This document shows positions 17,320 through 25,334 of a stretch of DNA of 64,000 nt, in pieces. This DNA is from an uncultured Porphyromonas sp. Lineage in GTDB: Bacteria > Bacteroidota > Bacteroidia > Bacteroidales > Porphyromonadaceae. How positions within the stretch are numbered: the stretch's first letter is position 1; the number at the start of each line of letters is the position of its first letter. The stretch lies in assembly GCF_902489635.1 (NCBI RefSeq), contig NZ_CABUAN010000004.1:1-64000 (forward strand), written 5' to 3'. The position numbers were made by a program, and so were the translations under genes. The notes beneath the pieces are model-generated. The model saw nothing but the letters and a program-made list of their open reading frames with translations, ran no database searches and was not told where the DNA came from.

Positions 17320-17600
17320 CTCATCTGGATATCCACGTGGATATTTTGAAATGCCCACGTGGAAAAGAAAAAATTCCTCGGAGGAATCAAATGAAACTTC
17401 GGAGGAATGAAATGAAACTTCGGAGGAAATGAATCACGCCCACGTGGAAAAGGAAAAATATCCACGTGGAGATTTGAGATTTTCCACGTGGGGATCGGTT
17501 TTCCCTGAAGCAAAACCGCATCAAACTGTGAAGATTTCCAAATCGTGATAGGTCTGTGCCATATCCTCCGCACCTCAAAACTAGGACTTAGTCCGCATAG
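17320..17600. repeat. Modular palindromic element, copy A
   Basis: From about 17330 to 17500 there are five CACGTG-centred palindromes (two on the left, three on the right) around three TTCGGAGGAA-type units joined by CAAATGAAAC or TGAAATGAAAC. This is followed by a tail with GTTTTCCCTGAAGCAAAA and, at 17571-17594, a copy of the CACCTCAAAA...TTAG motif. It has no credible coding content on either strand; the ORFs through it are low-complexity shadows. Copy B at 39215-39400 has the same order with only scattered substitutions. Confidence 0.85.
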
Positions 17601-17636
17601 TAACGACTTTGTAATCGCTATGTGCGCCATTAGTCG

Positions 17637-17644
17637 TACATTTG
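17637..17644 (+). promoter_or_regulatory. Promoter -7 box for glsA
   Basis: TACATTTG fits TAnnTTTG and is 12 bases before the ATG at 17656. It helps choose that start, or the ATG at 17665, over the much earlier in-frame ATG at 17545. Confidence 0.6.
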
Positions 17645-17655
17645 CAGTAAATCTT

Positions 17656-18504
17656 ATGCAATCTATGCCTGAAGAGAGCTTTCATCCACAGCAGGTCGAC
17701 ATAGCCGCTATCCTCAATCGACGACGCAAGAAGCCGTTGCCCGCTTTCGTGACCAATGGCGTGGCGCGCTTGATACACCAGCGTGAGATCAACGATGTGC
17801 TACGTCGCTACGGGCACCTGGAGGGGGTAGATTTTATGGATGCCCTGATCCAGGAGTTTCGCATTGACCTGACGCTTGTCGGTGCCGAGCATCTGCCCGC
17901 AGATCCTCGCGCACTCTTTATCAGCAACCACCCGCTGGGAGGGCTAGACGGGATCTGTCTGACTCACCTCATAGCTAGTCACTATCAGACTGATATCCGC
18001 TACATCGTCAACGATCTCCTACTCAACCTCAAGCCACTTGCCAATATCTTCGTTCCGGTCAATAAGTACGGAGCACAGGCGCGCACCTCTATTCAGAGGA
18101 TGCACGAGGCGCTTGAGAGCGACCTGCCGGTGATCACATTTCCCGCAGGACTTTGCTCACGCCTTATCAAGGGGAAGATACAAGATCCCCTCTGGCGACC
18201 CAGCTTTATCAAGCAGGCAAGACAGTTCGAGCGTCCCATCGTGCCGCTCTTCTTCCACGGGCGTAACTCGATGAAGTTTTATCGTATAGAGCAACTGAGG
18301 AAAGCACTCGGCATACGCTTTAACATCGGCACCGCATTGCTACCACATGAAATGTTTGCTGCACAGGGTAGCTCCTTTACCGTAGTGGTCGGGGAGCCGA
18401 TCCCCTACGAGACGCTCGAGGGGGTGAAGCCTAGCGACTTACCTCAGCAGGTAGAGCGCATCAGGCAGCAAGTATACCAACTGAAAGACCAACTATCCAA
18501 ATGA
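17656..18504 (+). CDS. glsA: PlsC-like O-acyltransferase, glycine-lipid synthesis (GlsA-like)
   Basis: A 282-residue acyltransferase with the motif NHPLGGLDG (the family's HX4-5D active site) and downstream ITFPAGLCSR. In Bacteroides thetaiotaomicron, adjacent glsB and glsA genes make glycine lipids: GlsB N-acylates glycine and GlsA adds the second acyl chain. The pairing with the OlsB-like gene next door supports this role, but substrate choice is inferred. The start is taken at 17656 because a TACATTTG box ends at 17644; the reading frame is open back to 17545 through the repeat tail. The stop overlaps the next start (ATGA, 18501-18504). Confidence 0.82.
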   Translation: MQSMPEESFHPQQVDIAAILNRRRKKPLPAFVTNGVARLIHQREINDVLRRYGHLEGVDFMDALIQEFRIDLTLVGAEHLPADPRALFISNHPLGGLDGICLTHLIASHYQTDIRYIVNDLLLNLKPLANIFVPVNKYGAQARTSIQRMHEALESDLPVITFPAGLCSRLIKGKIQDPLWRPSFIKQARQFERPIVPLFFHGRNSMKFYRIEQLRKALGIRFNIGTALLPHEMFAAQGSSFTVVVGEPIPYETLEGVKPSDLPQQVERIRQQVYQLKDQLSK

Positions 18505-19454
18505 GTGCTACAGAGCAACCCATCATAGCGCCGATAGATCGGCAATTGATCCGACAGGAGCTGACACCAGAGCTCTTCGTCCGTAAGACCAATAAGAGTA
18601 ATAACGAGATCTACGCCTTTCGAGCTGCGCAAGCACCACACACGATGCGTGAGGTGGGCCGTCTGCGCGAGGAGAGCTTTCGTGCCGGCGGTGGTGGCAC
18701 GGGGCTTGATTGCGATGTGGATAAGTATGACCTGATGGACGATGGCTACGTACAGCTCATCGTCTGGAGTCCTGAGCTCGAGAAGATCATGGGTGGCTAC
18801 CGATACATACTCGGTGAGGCGGTGCTACGCCATCAGGAGCAGACGGACGCGCTGGCCACATCGCATATGTTCAGCTTTAGCGAGGAGTTCGTTCGCGACT
18901 ACCTCCCCTACACGATCGAGCTGGGACGCTCATTCGTGAGCCACGAGTTTCAGACGACACGGGCGGGGCTGATGTCTTCGATCTATACGCTCGACAACCT
19001 CTGGGACGGGCTGGGAGCCTTGACCGTTATCTATCCTGAGATCAAGTACTTCTTTGGCAAGGTGACCATGTACAAGACTTACAATAAGTACTGCCGCAAC
19101 CTGATCCTCAAGTTTATGGAGATCTACTTCGGCGACAAAGATCACTTGGTCTTCCCGATGACCCCGGTCGAGGTGGACATTGACCCAGCAGAGATAGATC
19201 GCCTTTTCGTCAAGAACGACCTCAAGAGCGACTACCGCACGCTCAAGGCGGAGGTGCGCAAGCACAATATCAACATCCCCCCGCTCTTTAATGCTTACAT
19301 GTCGCTCACCCCGAAGATTCGCATCTTTGGCACAGCGATCAACGATGAGTTTGGCGATGTCGAGGAGACGGGCTTGCTGACGCCCATTGCAGACATTATC
19401 CCCGAGAAGAAAGAGCGGCACATAGACACTTACCAGAACGCCCATAAGTCGTAA
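18501..19454 (+). CDS. glsB: GNAT-fold N-acyltransferase, glycine-lipid synthesis (GlsB-like)
   Basis: A 317-residue protein of the OlsB/hemolysin-like acyltransferase group: REVGRLREESFRAGGGGTG, then MGGYRYILGEA and ELGRSFVSHEFQ are characteristic. Homologues transfer an acyl group from acyl-ACP to the amine of ornithine or glycine. In Bacteroidota the equivalent enzyme (GlsB) starts glycine-lipid synthesis; Porphyromonas makes related serine-glycine lipids. The four-base overlap with the upstream acyltransferase suggests balanced expression of both. Confidence 0.85.
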   Translation: MSATEQPIIAPIDRQLIRQELTPELFVRKTNKSNNEIYAFRAAQAPHTMREVGRLREESFRAGGGGTGLDCDVDKYDLMDDGYVQLIVWSPELEKIMGGYRYILGEAVLRHQEQTDALATSHMFSFSEEFVRDYLPYTIELGRSFVSHEFQTTRAGLMSSIYTLDNLWDGLGALTVIYPEIKYFFGKVTMYKTYNKYCRNLILKFMEIYFGDKDHLVFPMTPVEVDIDPAEIDRLFVKNDLKSDYRTLKAEVRKHNINIPPLFNAYMSLTPKIRIFGTAINDEFGDVEETGLLTPIADIIPEKKERHIDTYQNAHKS

Positions 19455-19466
19455 AGGATCAGGCTT

Positions 19467-19877
19467 ATGGCTCTCGCTAATGAGCTTGGGGCTGCTGGCG
19501 AAAAGGCGGCTCAGCGCTACCTACTCTCTCGACGGATACGCATCCTCGAGGTCAACTGGCGTGATCCGCTCTGCGAGATAGACATCATAGCGTCTGACGG
19601 ACGGCACCTACTGATCGTTGAGGTAAAGAGCCGTATGGAGTACACCGCCACGAGTCCACTAGAGGCTGTCAATACAGCAAAAGCGCATCAGATGATGCTC
19701 GGCGGCATGCGCTACGCACAGCGGATGCGCATCGACTTGCCGATACGCTACGATGTCGTCGAGGCACTCTACTGCCCAGCGAGCGATGTTTTTGAAATGA
19801 AGTACCACAAAGGCTACTTCTCCGCAGAGGAGATCGCCCTCCAGGAGACACTTCCCCACGGCTTCGCACAGCCCTAA
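19467..19877 (+). CDS. YraN/UPF0102 family protein
   Basis: A 136-residue protein of the YraN family, distant relatives of restriction-type nucleases. It has the N-terminal GAAGEKAAQRYLLSR, the core EIDIIASDGRHLLIVEVKSR with the D...E-x-K signature, and a typical length. The cellular role remains unknown. It starts 12 bases after glsB and may share its transcript. Confidence 0.9.
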   Translation: MALANELGAAGEKAAQRYLLSRRIRILEVNWRDPLCEIDIIASDGRHLLIVEVKSRMEYTATSPLEAVNTAKAHQMMLGGMRYAQRMRIDLPIRYDVVEALYCPASDVFEMKYHKGYFSAEEIALQETLPHGFAQP

Positions 19878-19934
19878 CCTGCTGGCGGCACGCTCACAGA
19901 CATGCCTCGGCCTTGCACGCTCTCTCTTTTTGTC

Positions 19935-19943
19935 TATATTTGC
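19935..19943 (+). promoter_or_regulatory. Promoter box for the lipoprotein at 19961
   Basis: TATATTTGC contains TAnnTTTG and lies about 20 bases before the ATG at 19961, which supports that start over the upstream in-frame ATG at 19913. Confidence 0.5.
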
Positions 19944-19960
19944 AGAAAGGACTCGTCGAT

Positions 19961-20479
19961 ATGAAACAAACTCACTTATCCAAGTTATGGGGCGTTGTTG
20001 CAGCCATACTCTTTATGCTCACCTTGTCGGGCTGTGCACTGAATGCTCCTCAGGTGAAGACCTACCTCCCGCTATCTCAATTTCAGTATGCCTACATTGC
20101 TCCGACGGGTAGCGTTTTAGGCGCATTTGGTGGCTACTCTCAAGCTAAGATTAACTCTGTCAATCCTAGAGACTTTATCGCTGGGCAGCTCTTTAAGAGA
20201 GGTATCATAGTCGTTCCTGAGATCAACCCCGCACAGGCGCAGAAGACGCTGGTCGTAAGCTATGGTGAGGGCGACAAGAGAAATATATTGGTCGGCTATG
20301 CTTTGGAAGTTACCATTCAGCTAACTACGGCCGATATGAATAAGCTCGTGGCAGTAGCTACGGCCGAAGGGTATGGAGAGAGCGAGTCTGATAAGATCCG
20401 AGATGCTATCTCGCAAGCTATGACAGCACTCTTTGAGCCTGAGAAGATCAACCAGAACTCGCTCGGCCGCTTCTTCTAA
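19961..20479 (+). CDS. Small lipoprotein, function not recognised
   Basis: A 172-residue lipoprotein with a basic start, hydrophobic core and lipobox LSGC at Cys25. The mature part has segments such as YIAPTGSVLGAFGGYSQ, GDKRNILVGYALEVTIQL and SESDKIRDAISQAMTALFEP; the last resembles DUF4136-type lipoproteins, but I do not claim membership. Base composition is lower in GC than the neighbours. The MITE follows the stop after 11 bases. Confidence 0.7.
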   Translation: MKQTHLSKLWGVVAAILFMLTLSGCALNAPQVKTYLPLSQFQYAYIAPTGSVLGAFGGYSQAKINSVNPRDFIAGQLFKRGIIVVPEINPAQAQKTLVVSYGEGDKRNILVGYALEVTIQLTTADMNKLVAVATAEGYGESESDKIRDAISQAMTALFEPEKINQNSLGRFF

Positions 20480-20490
20480 GCTCCCAATAA

Positions 20491-20661
20491 GAGACTGTTG
20501 CAAAAGTCAACAGTCTCACAATCTTGCAAGATTGTCCTGACTTTGCAGAAAGGATGAAGCGCAAGGCGCTGAGGGTGAGGTCTGAAGGGAGCATACCTCC
20601 GTATGTGACCGAAGCCGAATCCCGAAAGCAACACAGCGATTCGCCTTTATGCAACAGTCTC
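20491..20661. mobile_element. MITE, 171 bp, with 12-bp terminal inverted repeats and 5-bp target duplication
   Basis: The ends GAGACTGTTGCA (20491-20502) and TGCAACAGTCTC (20650-20661) are exact inverted repeats. AATAA flanks both ends (20486-20490 and 20662-20666), a direct duplication of the insertion site. The interior has no open frame of note. It includes a second palindrome (ACAATCTTGCAAGATTGT) and a subterminal CAACAGTCTC that can fold back on the left end. The GAGAC...TTGCA ends resemble those of IS5-type elements in Porphyromonas and Prevotella, so a related transposase elsewhere in the genome may move it (inference). Confidence 0.88.
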
Positions 20662-20678
20662 AATAAGAAAAGATAGCC

Positions 20679-21890
20679 CTACTCGCTCTCTACTGCGAAG
20701 CCAAGCGCAGTGAGTGCGGGACGAACGGAGGCGGGGACACCTCGTATGGTGTAGTCGCGTGGCTCGTAGGGGTGCTGGTAGTGGACACGTTGCTGCTCGA
20801 AGGTGTCGGGACTAGCCACCAGTCGCTTCATAATAGCGGGCAGATCTAGCGTGTGGATCATTCCTCGCCAAGGTATCTGCCATGGTTCGCACCCCGAAAG
20901 GTCTAGGTATGGCTCCGCCAAGGGACGAGGGTGTGCCAGTGCTATGCGGGTATCACTAAGATCGAAGAAGTCGCACAGGTGACGCAGGCTCTGCACAGCG
21001 CCCTGCGCCTTGCCATGCACAGAGAAGCCCGCAATGTGGGGCGTACCGATGAAGACTCGATCCAGTAGTGGCTGTGCTATGTGTGGCTCACCCTCCCAGC
21101 AGTCGATCACAGCTCCTGCGACCGCTTTGTCGTCAAGGGCTTGGACCAGTGCGGAGGTGTCGACGACGGCTCCACGACAAGCGTTGATGAGCCAAGGTCG
21201 TTGCTGAGCATTTCGCAAGAAAGTGTCATCAACTAAGTGATAAGTAGGGTGTGCGCCCCCCTTCGTCAGAGGCACATGGCAGGTAATCATCGTAGCCGAG
21301 GCGAGGAGCGTCTCTAGATCTACGTAGCTATCCCGTAGAGCTGGCATATCGTCCGCAAGGTAAGGGCGTGGTAGCCCATGGCGATCCAGCTCCTCCAGAC
21401 AGCTCTGCCAGTCAGGGTGCTCATCATAAGCCGCGACGAGAGGCGGATCGTAGAGGAGCGTCCGTATGCCGAGTGCTTTGGCACGCTGATAGACCCGTCC
21501 GCCGGTATGTCCCGTGCCAATAATCCCGAGAGTTATATCCTCAGGAGCCAATCCCAGCTCTAGTGCGATACGAGAGATAGCCGTCAGAACATACTGCGCC
21601 ACAGATGCAGCGTTGCACCCAGGGGCGTTGAACCAGCGAATGCCCGCCTCACGGCAGTACTCGGTATCTATATGGTCAAAGCCCGCCGTCGCTGAGGTGA
21701 TCAGACGTACAGCACTCCCCTCCAGCAGCGTGCGGTCACAACGCGTCACGCTACGGATCATTAGAGCATCGGCATCGGCAACCGCTTCGGCCGTGATCTC
21801 GCCACTCGGCAGGTAGCGCGCCTCGACCCCGAGGGGCATGCCGTCGGCCATGTAGGGGATAGAACTATCTACGACTATTCGCAGGGACAT
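20679..21890 (-). CDS. pdxB: Erythronate-4-phosphate dehydrogenase PdxB
   Basis: An NAD-dependent D-2-hydroxyacid dehydrogenase in the DXP-dependent route to pyridoxal phosphate. The 403-residue length, including a C-terminal PdxB-specific dimerisation part, separates it from generic dehydrogenases. Visible landmarks are SATAGFDHIDTEYC, NAPGCNAASVAQYV, the nucleotide-binding LGIIGTGHTGGRVYQRA, LINACRGAVVDTSALVQAL and the catalytic-histidine stretch FIGTPHIAGFS. It stands between the MITE and kbl on the same strand as kbl, but a terminator separates them. Confidence 0.94.
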   Translation of the reverse strand: MSLRIVVDSSIPYMADGMPLGVEARYLPSGEITAEAVADADALMIRSVTRCDRTLLEGSAVRLITSATAGFDHIDTEYCREAGIRWFNAPGCNAASVAQYVLTAISRIALELGLAPEDITLGIIGTGHTGGRVYQRAKALGIRTLLYDPPLVAAYDEHPDWQSCLEELDRHGLPRPYLADDMPALRDSYVDLETLLASATMITCHVPLTKGGAHPTYHLVDDTFLRNAQQRPWLINACRGAVVDTSALVQALDDKAVAGAVIDCWEGEPHIAQPLLDRVFIGTPHIAGFSVHGKAQGAVQSLRHLCDFFDLSDTRIALAHPRPLAEPYLDLSGCEPWQIPWRGMIHTLDLPAIMKRLVASPDTFEQQRVHYQHPYEPRDYTIRGVPASVRPALTALGFAVESE

Positions 21891-21923
21891 ATATATAATA
21901 GTATAGCTACTTAATATAAAGAG

Positions 21924-21977
21924 GAAGGTGACTAGATCTGCACTCCCGATGTGATGGGATAGCGTCTAGTCACCTTC
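21924..21977 (-). terminator. Terminator of kbl
   Basis: GAAGGTGACTAGA (21924-21936) and TCTAGTCACCTTC (21965-21977) form a perfect 13-pair stem; on the - strand it is followed by CTCTTTATATT. It lies between kbl and pdxB. Confidence 0.8.
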
Positions 21978-22008
21978 GTTGTTAGTTATGCTTTGCTGAG
22001 AGGTGCGA

Positions 22009-23199
22009 TTACTTGATCACGCCCAGCTCCTTGCCAATCTTGATAAAGGCTGCGATCGCCTTGTCGAGGTGCTCACGCTCGTGAGCTGCTGAGAGCTGTA
22101 CGCGGATACGCGCCTCGCCCTTGGGTACGACTGGATAGTAGAAGCCAGTTACATAGATACCCTCCTCGAGCAGACGAGCAGCGTAGCGCTGAGATAGAGG
22201 AGCATCGTAGAGCATCACAGCGCAGATAGCACTCTGTGTAGGCTTGATATCAAAGCCAGCTGCTAGCATCTTGTCGCGGAAGTAGTTGACATTATCCATC
22301 AACTTCGTGTGTAGTGAGTCATCCTCCTCCAGCATCTTAAATACCTCGATACCAGCACCGACCACTGCGGGGGGCAGTGAGTTAGAGAAGAGGTAAGGTC
22401 TAGAGCGCTGACGTAGTATCTCGACGATCTCCTTAGGACCAGCCGTAAAGCCACCGACAGCCCCACCGAATGCCTTGCCAAGCGTACCCGTGTGGATATC
22501 GATACGGTCGAAGCAGTCGAAAGCCTCAGCGACACCACGGCCCGTCTTGCCGACTACACCAGCTGAGTGGCACTCATCGACCATCACGAGAGCGTCATAC
22601 TTGTCAGCGAGGTCGCAGATCTTGTCCATAGGAGCTACGTTGCCGTCCATACTGAAGACACCGTCCGTGACGATGATGCGGAAGCGCTGCTCCTGAGCCT
22701 CCTGAAGGCATTTCTCTAGCTCCTCCATATTGGCATTGGCGTAGCGATAGCGCTTAGCCTTGCAGAGACGTACACCGTCGATGATCGAGGCGTGGTTCAG
22801 CGAGTCGCTGATGATAGCGTCCTCTGGGCCAAAGAGAGGCTCGAAGACACCGCCGTTGGCATCAAAGCAAGCAGCGTAGAGGATAGCGTCCTCCGTGTGG
22901 AAGTAGTGTGCGATAGCCTTCTCGAGCTGCTTGTGGATATCTTGCGTACCGCAGATGAAGCGTACGCTACTCATACCATATCCGTGCGAATCCATCATGG
23001 CCTTGGCAGCCTTGATGAGGCGAGGATTGTCGGAGAGACCTAGATAGTTGTTAGCGCAGAAGTTCAAGACATCCTTGCCCCCCTCTACCTTGATAGCGGC
23101 TGTCTGAGGGGTGATGATAATGCGCTCCTCCTTGTAGAGACCAGCATCCTTAGTGTCTTGGATCTCCTTAGTTAGGAAGTTCTTCAGTTCTTTGTACAT
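22009..23199 (-). CDS. kbl: Glycine C-acetyltransferase (2-amino-3-ketobutyrate CoA ligase) Kbl
   Basis: A PLP enzyme of the alpha-oxoamine synthase family that joins glycine and acetyl-CoA or does the reverse in threonine breakdown. The 396-residue protein has NFCANNYLGLSDNP, VMVDECHSAGVVG and the PLP lysine in TGTLGKAFGG (Lys242). The length and sequence fit Kbl better than serine palmitoyltransferase, a relative important for sphingolipids in this phylum. No threonine dehydrogenase is adjacent. Confidence 0.92.
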   Translation of the reverse strand: MYKELKNFLTKEIQDTKDAGLYKEERIIITPQTAAIKVEGGKDVLNFCANNYLGLSDNPRLIKAAKAMMDSHGYGMSSVRFICGTQDIHKQLEKAIAHYFHTEDAILYAACFDANGGVFEPLFGPEDAIISDSLNHASIIDGVRLCKAKRYRYANANMEELEKCLQEAQEQRFRIIVTDGVFSMDGNVAPMDKICDLADKYDALVMVDECHSAGVVGKTGRGVAEAFDCFDRIDIHTGTLGKAFGGAVGGFTAGPKEIVEILRQRSRPYLFSNSLPPAVVGAGIEVFKMLEEDDSLHTKLMDNVNYFRDKMLAAGFDIKPTQSAICAVMLYDAPLSQRYAARLLEEGIYVTGFYYPVVPKGEARIRVQLSAAHEREHLDKAIAAFIKIGKELGVIK

Positions 23200-23261
23200 G
23201 ATATTATGTGGTAAAGTTATAGACAGAATCGATGAGCCAAGTGTGGCTCGCGAGATGCTTT

Positions 23262-23702
23262 TTACTCCTCTGCTGGAGCCTCCTCGGTAGCCTCGCTAGC
23301 CTCCTCAGGTGCAGGCTCGGAGAAGTCGGTGTACCCCGTCTCTACGAGGATGTTGTACCAGCGAAAGATCTTCTTGATATCGTTGTCGTGGACGCGCTGA
23401 CGGTCGTACTCGGGGAGTACCTCTGCAAAGAGGTCAAAGTAAGCATCCTTGCCACTGAGACCCTTAAGGTCGACTGGCTTGCCCTCATACTTGTCGAGCA
23501 GCGTCTGCAAGATCTCTCGCAGAGGTGCCTCTTCGGTAGTCGTGTAGATCGATATATCGCCTAGAGATACGACACGATCCGAGGCGTAAGCGGGGATACG
23601 ACGCTTCGTCTCTAGATCCTCGACGATGATACTATTCTTGGTGTGTGTCAGGAGCTTAAAGAGTCCTGGCTTGCCTGAGATGGATAAGATTTCTTTGAGC
23701 AT
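23262..23702 (-). CDS. DUF5606 family protein
   Basis: A 146-residue Bacteroidota protein. The N-terminal half, MLKEILSISGKPGLFKLL then IVEDLETKRRIPAYASDRV, fits DUF5606; a helical region with LPEYDRQRVHDNDIKKIFRW follows, and the end is rich in Glu and Ala. The function is unknown. A leftward TATCTTTG box at 23752-23759 lies about 50 bases upstream. It is 62 bases before kbl on the same strand. Confidence 0.82.
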   Translation of the reverse strand: MLKEILSISGKPGLFKLLTHTKNSIIVEDLETKRRIPAYASDRVVSLGDISIYTTTEEAPLREILQTLLDKYEGKPVDLKGLSGKDAYFDLFAEVLPEYDRQRVHDNDIKKIFRWYNILVETGYTDFSEPAPEEASEATEEAPAEE

Positions 23703-23751
23703 AAACTATATTATGTGGCGAAAGCCCTCGAGGCTCTCGTGATATCACCTG

Positions 23752-23759
23752 CAAAGATA
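23752..23759 (-). promoter_or_regulatory. Promoter -7 box for the DUF5606-kbl unit
   Basis: On the - strand this reads TATCTTTG, a perfect TAnnTTTG, about 50 bases ahead of the DUF5606 gene. Confidence 0.5.
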
Positions 23760-23870
23760 CCAAAATAGTATCGTATGGTGTGTACAGAGATCACTCTTTA
23801 ATTCTGCAGGCCGAGCCACGACAAGGATTTGGACAGCCAGAGTCACTACAGAACGTATCTAATCTAATAC

Positions 23871-23904
23871 GACAACGGACGCCCGATCTCGTGCGTCCGT
23901 CGTC
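23871..23904 (-). terminator. Hairpin terminator after the Big2 lipoprotein gene
   Basis: GACAACGGACGC and GCGTCCGTCGTC pair with one G-U or mismatch around a 10-base loop. It lies downstream of the lipoprotein gene and upstream of the DUF5606 promoter. The following T content is modest. Confidence 0.6.
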
Positions 23905-23962
23905 CTTGTGAAGACCGTCGACTCGTGTCTCAGTCCTTATGTAGCTAGCGTAGCCAGCACTA

Positions 23963-25081
23963 CTAGCCCTCTGAAGGCTTGGTCTTAAAGTCGAAGTAAG
24001 CAGGATCAGTCGTCAGTCCTAGATCCTTATCCCACCCGAATAGCACTAAGACGTAGTCTGTATTTGGCGTCAGACCAGTATTAGTCTCTTCATTGATCTG
24101 TAACTCACCCGTCTTGAAAGCATCTGGCATAGGATCCATCTGGTGTACGCTCTGCACTAGCTTGTAGCACATCATCTCCTTAGCGGGTACACCGTCTAGG
24201 ACTTCGTTACCAGGCTTCGGATTGCGGTAAAAGTCTACATAGCGCTTGCTCTGTATAGCGTAGAAGTAAGACTTCGTCATATCTGACGGACGCACCAAAG
24301 CTGAGACCCATGAGTCGCTAGGGGTGAGGTTCTCAACATTAAAGGTGAAGTTTAGCATCGTCCGGGGTTTCGTCTTCTGCTCGAGCTCTATGACCTTAGT
24401 TAGCTCGTAGCCGTCCTGATCCATACCATAGATCCTTGCGACGATGGTATGATCAGCTGGATAAGGATAGTCTGAGCCAGAGATCTCTCCTAGGTCAAAC
24501 TCTCTCGTCCCCTTGAAGGTCTCACGAGCCATAGCCTCTCTGTATCCCGCACTTCCTATTTCGTCGCCTGAGACAGCCTTCCACCACTCACGATTGGCAT
24601 TAGGCTGATTCTGTAGGTTATTGAGGATGCGATCGTAGCTCTCTCTCGTACCAGCATTGACAGAGTAGAGCATCTCAGGGTCTTTAGGCGTCACCTTAAT
24701 GTAGACGTTAGTTGCCGTCACCCTAAGGATCTCTATGGCAAAGTCCTCTTTGGGAGCTGGCTCCTGGATCGTGATCTTGCACGCGGCAGAGACACCATCC
24801 ACCTCAGCTAGGATAGTCGTCTCGCCCTTGGCAACGGCTGTGACCAGGCCCTTGTCAGAGACCGTCGCCAGCTCAGCATTGAGACTACGGAAGGTGACTG
24901 GCTTGTTGAGGTTCGGTTGCTGCGTAACCTGTAGCTGTAGGCTCTGGCCGATGGTCATAGTAGCCTGATCTGGAGTAATGGTCAAGGTCTCGAACTTTCG
25001 CTCTACGGGCGCATCATCATCACAACTGACGAGTGTCAGGAGCGGGAGCAGGAGTAGTAGATAGAAGATTGTTCTTTTCAT
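23963..25081 (-). CDS. Big2-domain lipoprotein
   Basis: A 372-residue lipoprotein: lipobox LVSC at Cys20, then a Big2 immunoglobulin-like domain at about 30-108 (LTITPDQATMTIGQSLQL... ATVSDKGLVTAVAKGETTI, given in part). The C-terminal 260 residues include two blocks that look like fibronectin-like or DUF-type domains in Bacteroides surface proteins (VTATNVYIKVTPKD, NTGLTPNTDYVLVLFGWD). The role is unknown; surface exposure is likely because the mature protein begins CDDDAP, an acidic motif associated with lipoprotein surface export in Bacteroidota. The promoter is at 25144-25151. Confidence 0.78.
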   Translation of the reverse strand: MKRTIFYLLLLLPLLTLVSCDDDAPVERKFETLTITPDQATMTIGQSLQLQVTQQPNLNKPVTFRSLNAELATVSDKGLVTAVAKGETTILAEVDGVSAACKITIQEPAPKEDFAIEILRVTATNVYIKVTPKDPEMLYSVNAGTRESYDRILNNLQNQPNANREWWKAVSGDEIGSAGYREAMARETFKGTREFDLGEISGSDYPYPADHTIVARIYGMDQDGYELTKVIELEQKTKPRTMLNFTFNVENLTPSDSWVSALVRPSDMTKSYFYAIQSKRYVDFYRNPKPGNEVLDGVPAKEMMCYKLVQSVHQMDPMPDAFKTGELQINEETNTGLTPNTDYVLVLFGWDKDLGLTTDPAYFDFKTKPSEG

Positions 25082-25143
25082 ACTGTTGTTTGGGTTATTG
25101 GTTTATATAAGCGTGCAGTCAACACTATCGTGTGTGTCGCATA

Positions 25144-25151
25144 CAAATGTA
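25144..25151 (-). promoter_or_regulatory. Promoter -7 box for the Big2 lipoprotein
   Basis: On the - strand this reads TACATTTG, divergent from the glyA promoter at 25211-25242. Confidence 0.5.
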
Positions 25152-25210
25152 ATACAAAAGACACAAACTATCGCTCACTCATCGAGCTTACCAAATTCCT
25201 TGCGTGAAGA

Positions 25211-25242
25211 TTGTCCCAGCTCAGATATTATTGTTATCTTTG
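25211..25242 (+). promoter_or_regulatory. Promoter of glyA
   Basis: TTG at 25211-25213 and TATCTTTG at 25235-25242 with a 21-base spacer. The leader to the glyA ATG would be about 85 bases. Confidence 0.65.
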
Positions 25243-25334
25243 CGAGAGATTCGTGTGAGCCTCTGCTCGCGCTTGAGGGGCTAGGGGCTTCGCACACCTA
25301 TGTACGACGACTAACTTATTTAATTTCACATAGA

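Noticed and set aside
17320..17520. The regular spacing of repeat units looks CRISPR-like
   Set aside because: Units are palindromic and vary, the linkers are themselves repeated and not unique spacers, and no cas gene is nearby.
22009..23199. Serine palmitoyltransferase for sphingolipids
   Set aside because: The motif pattern and length match Kbl more closely, although both are alpha-oxoamine synthases.
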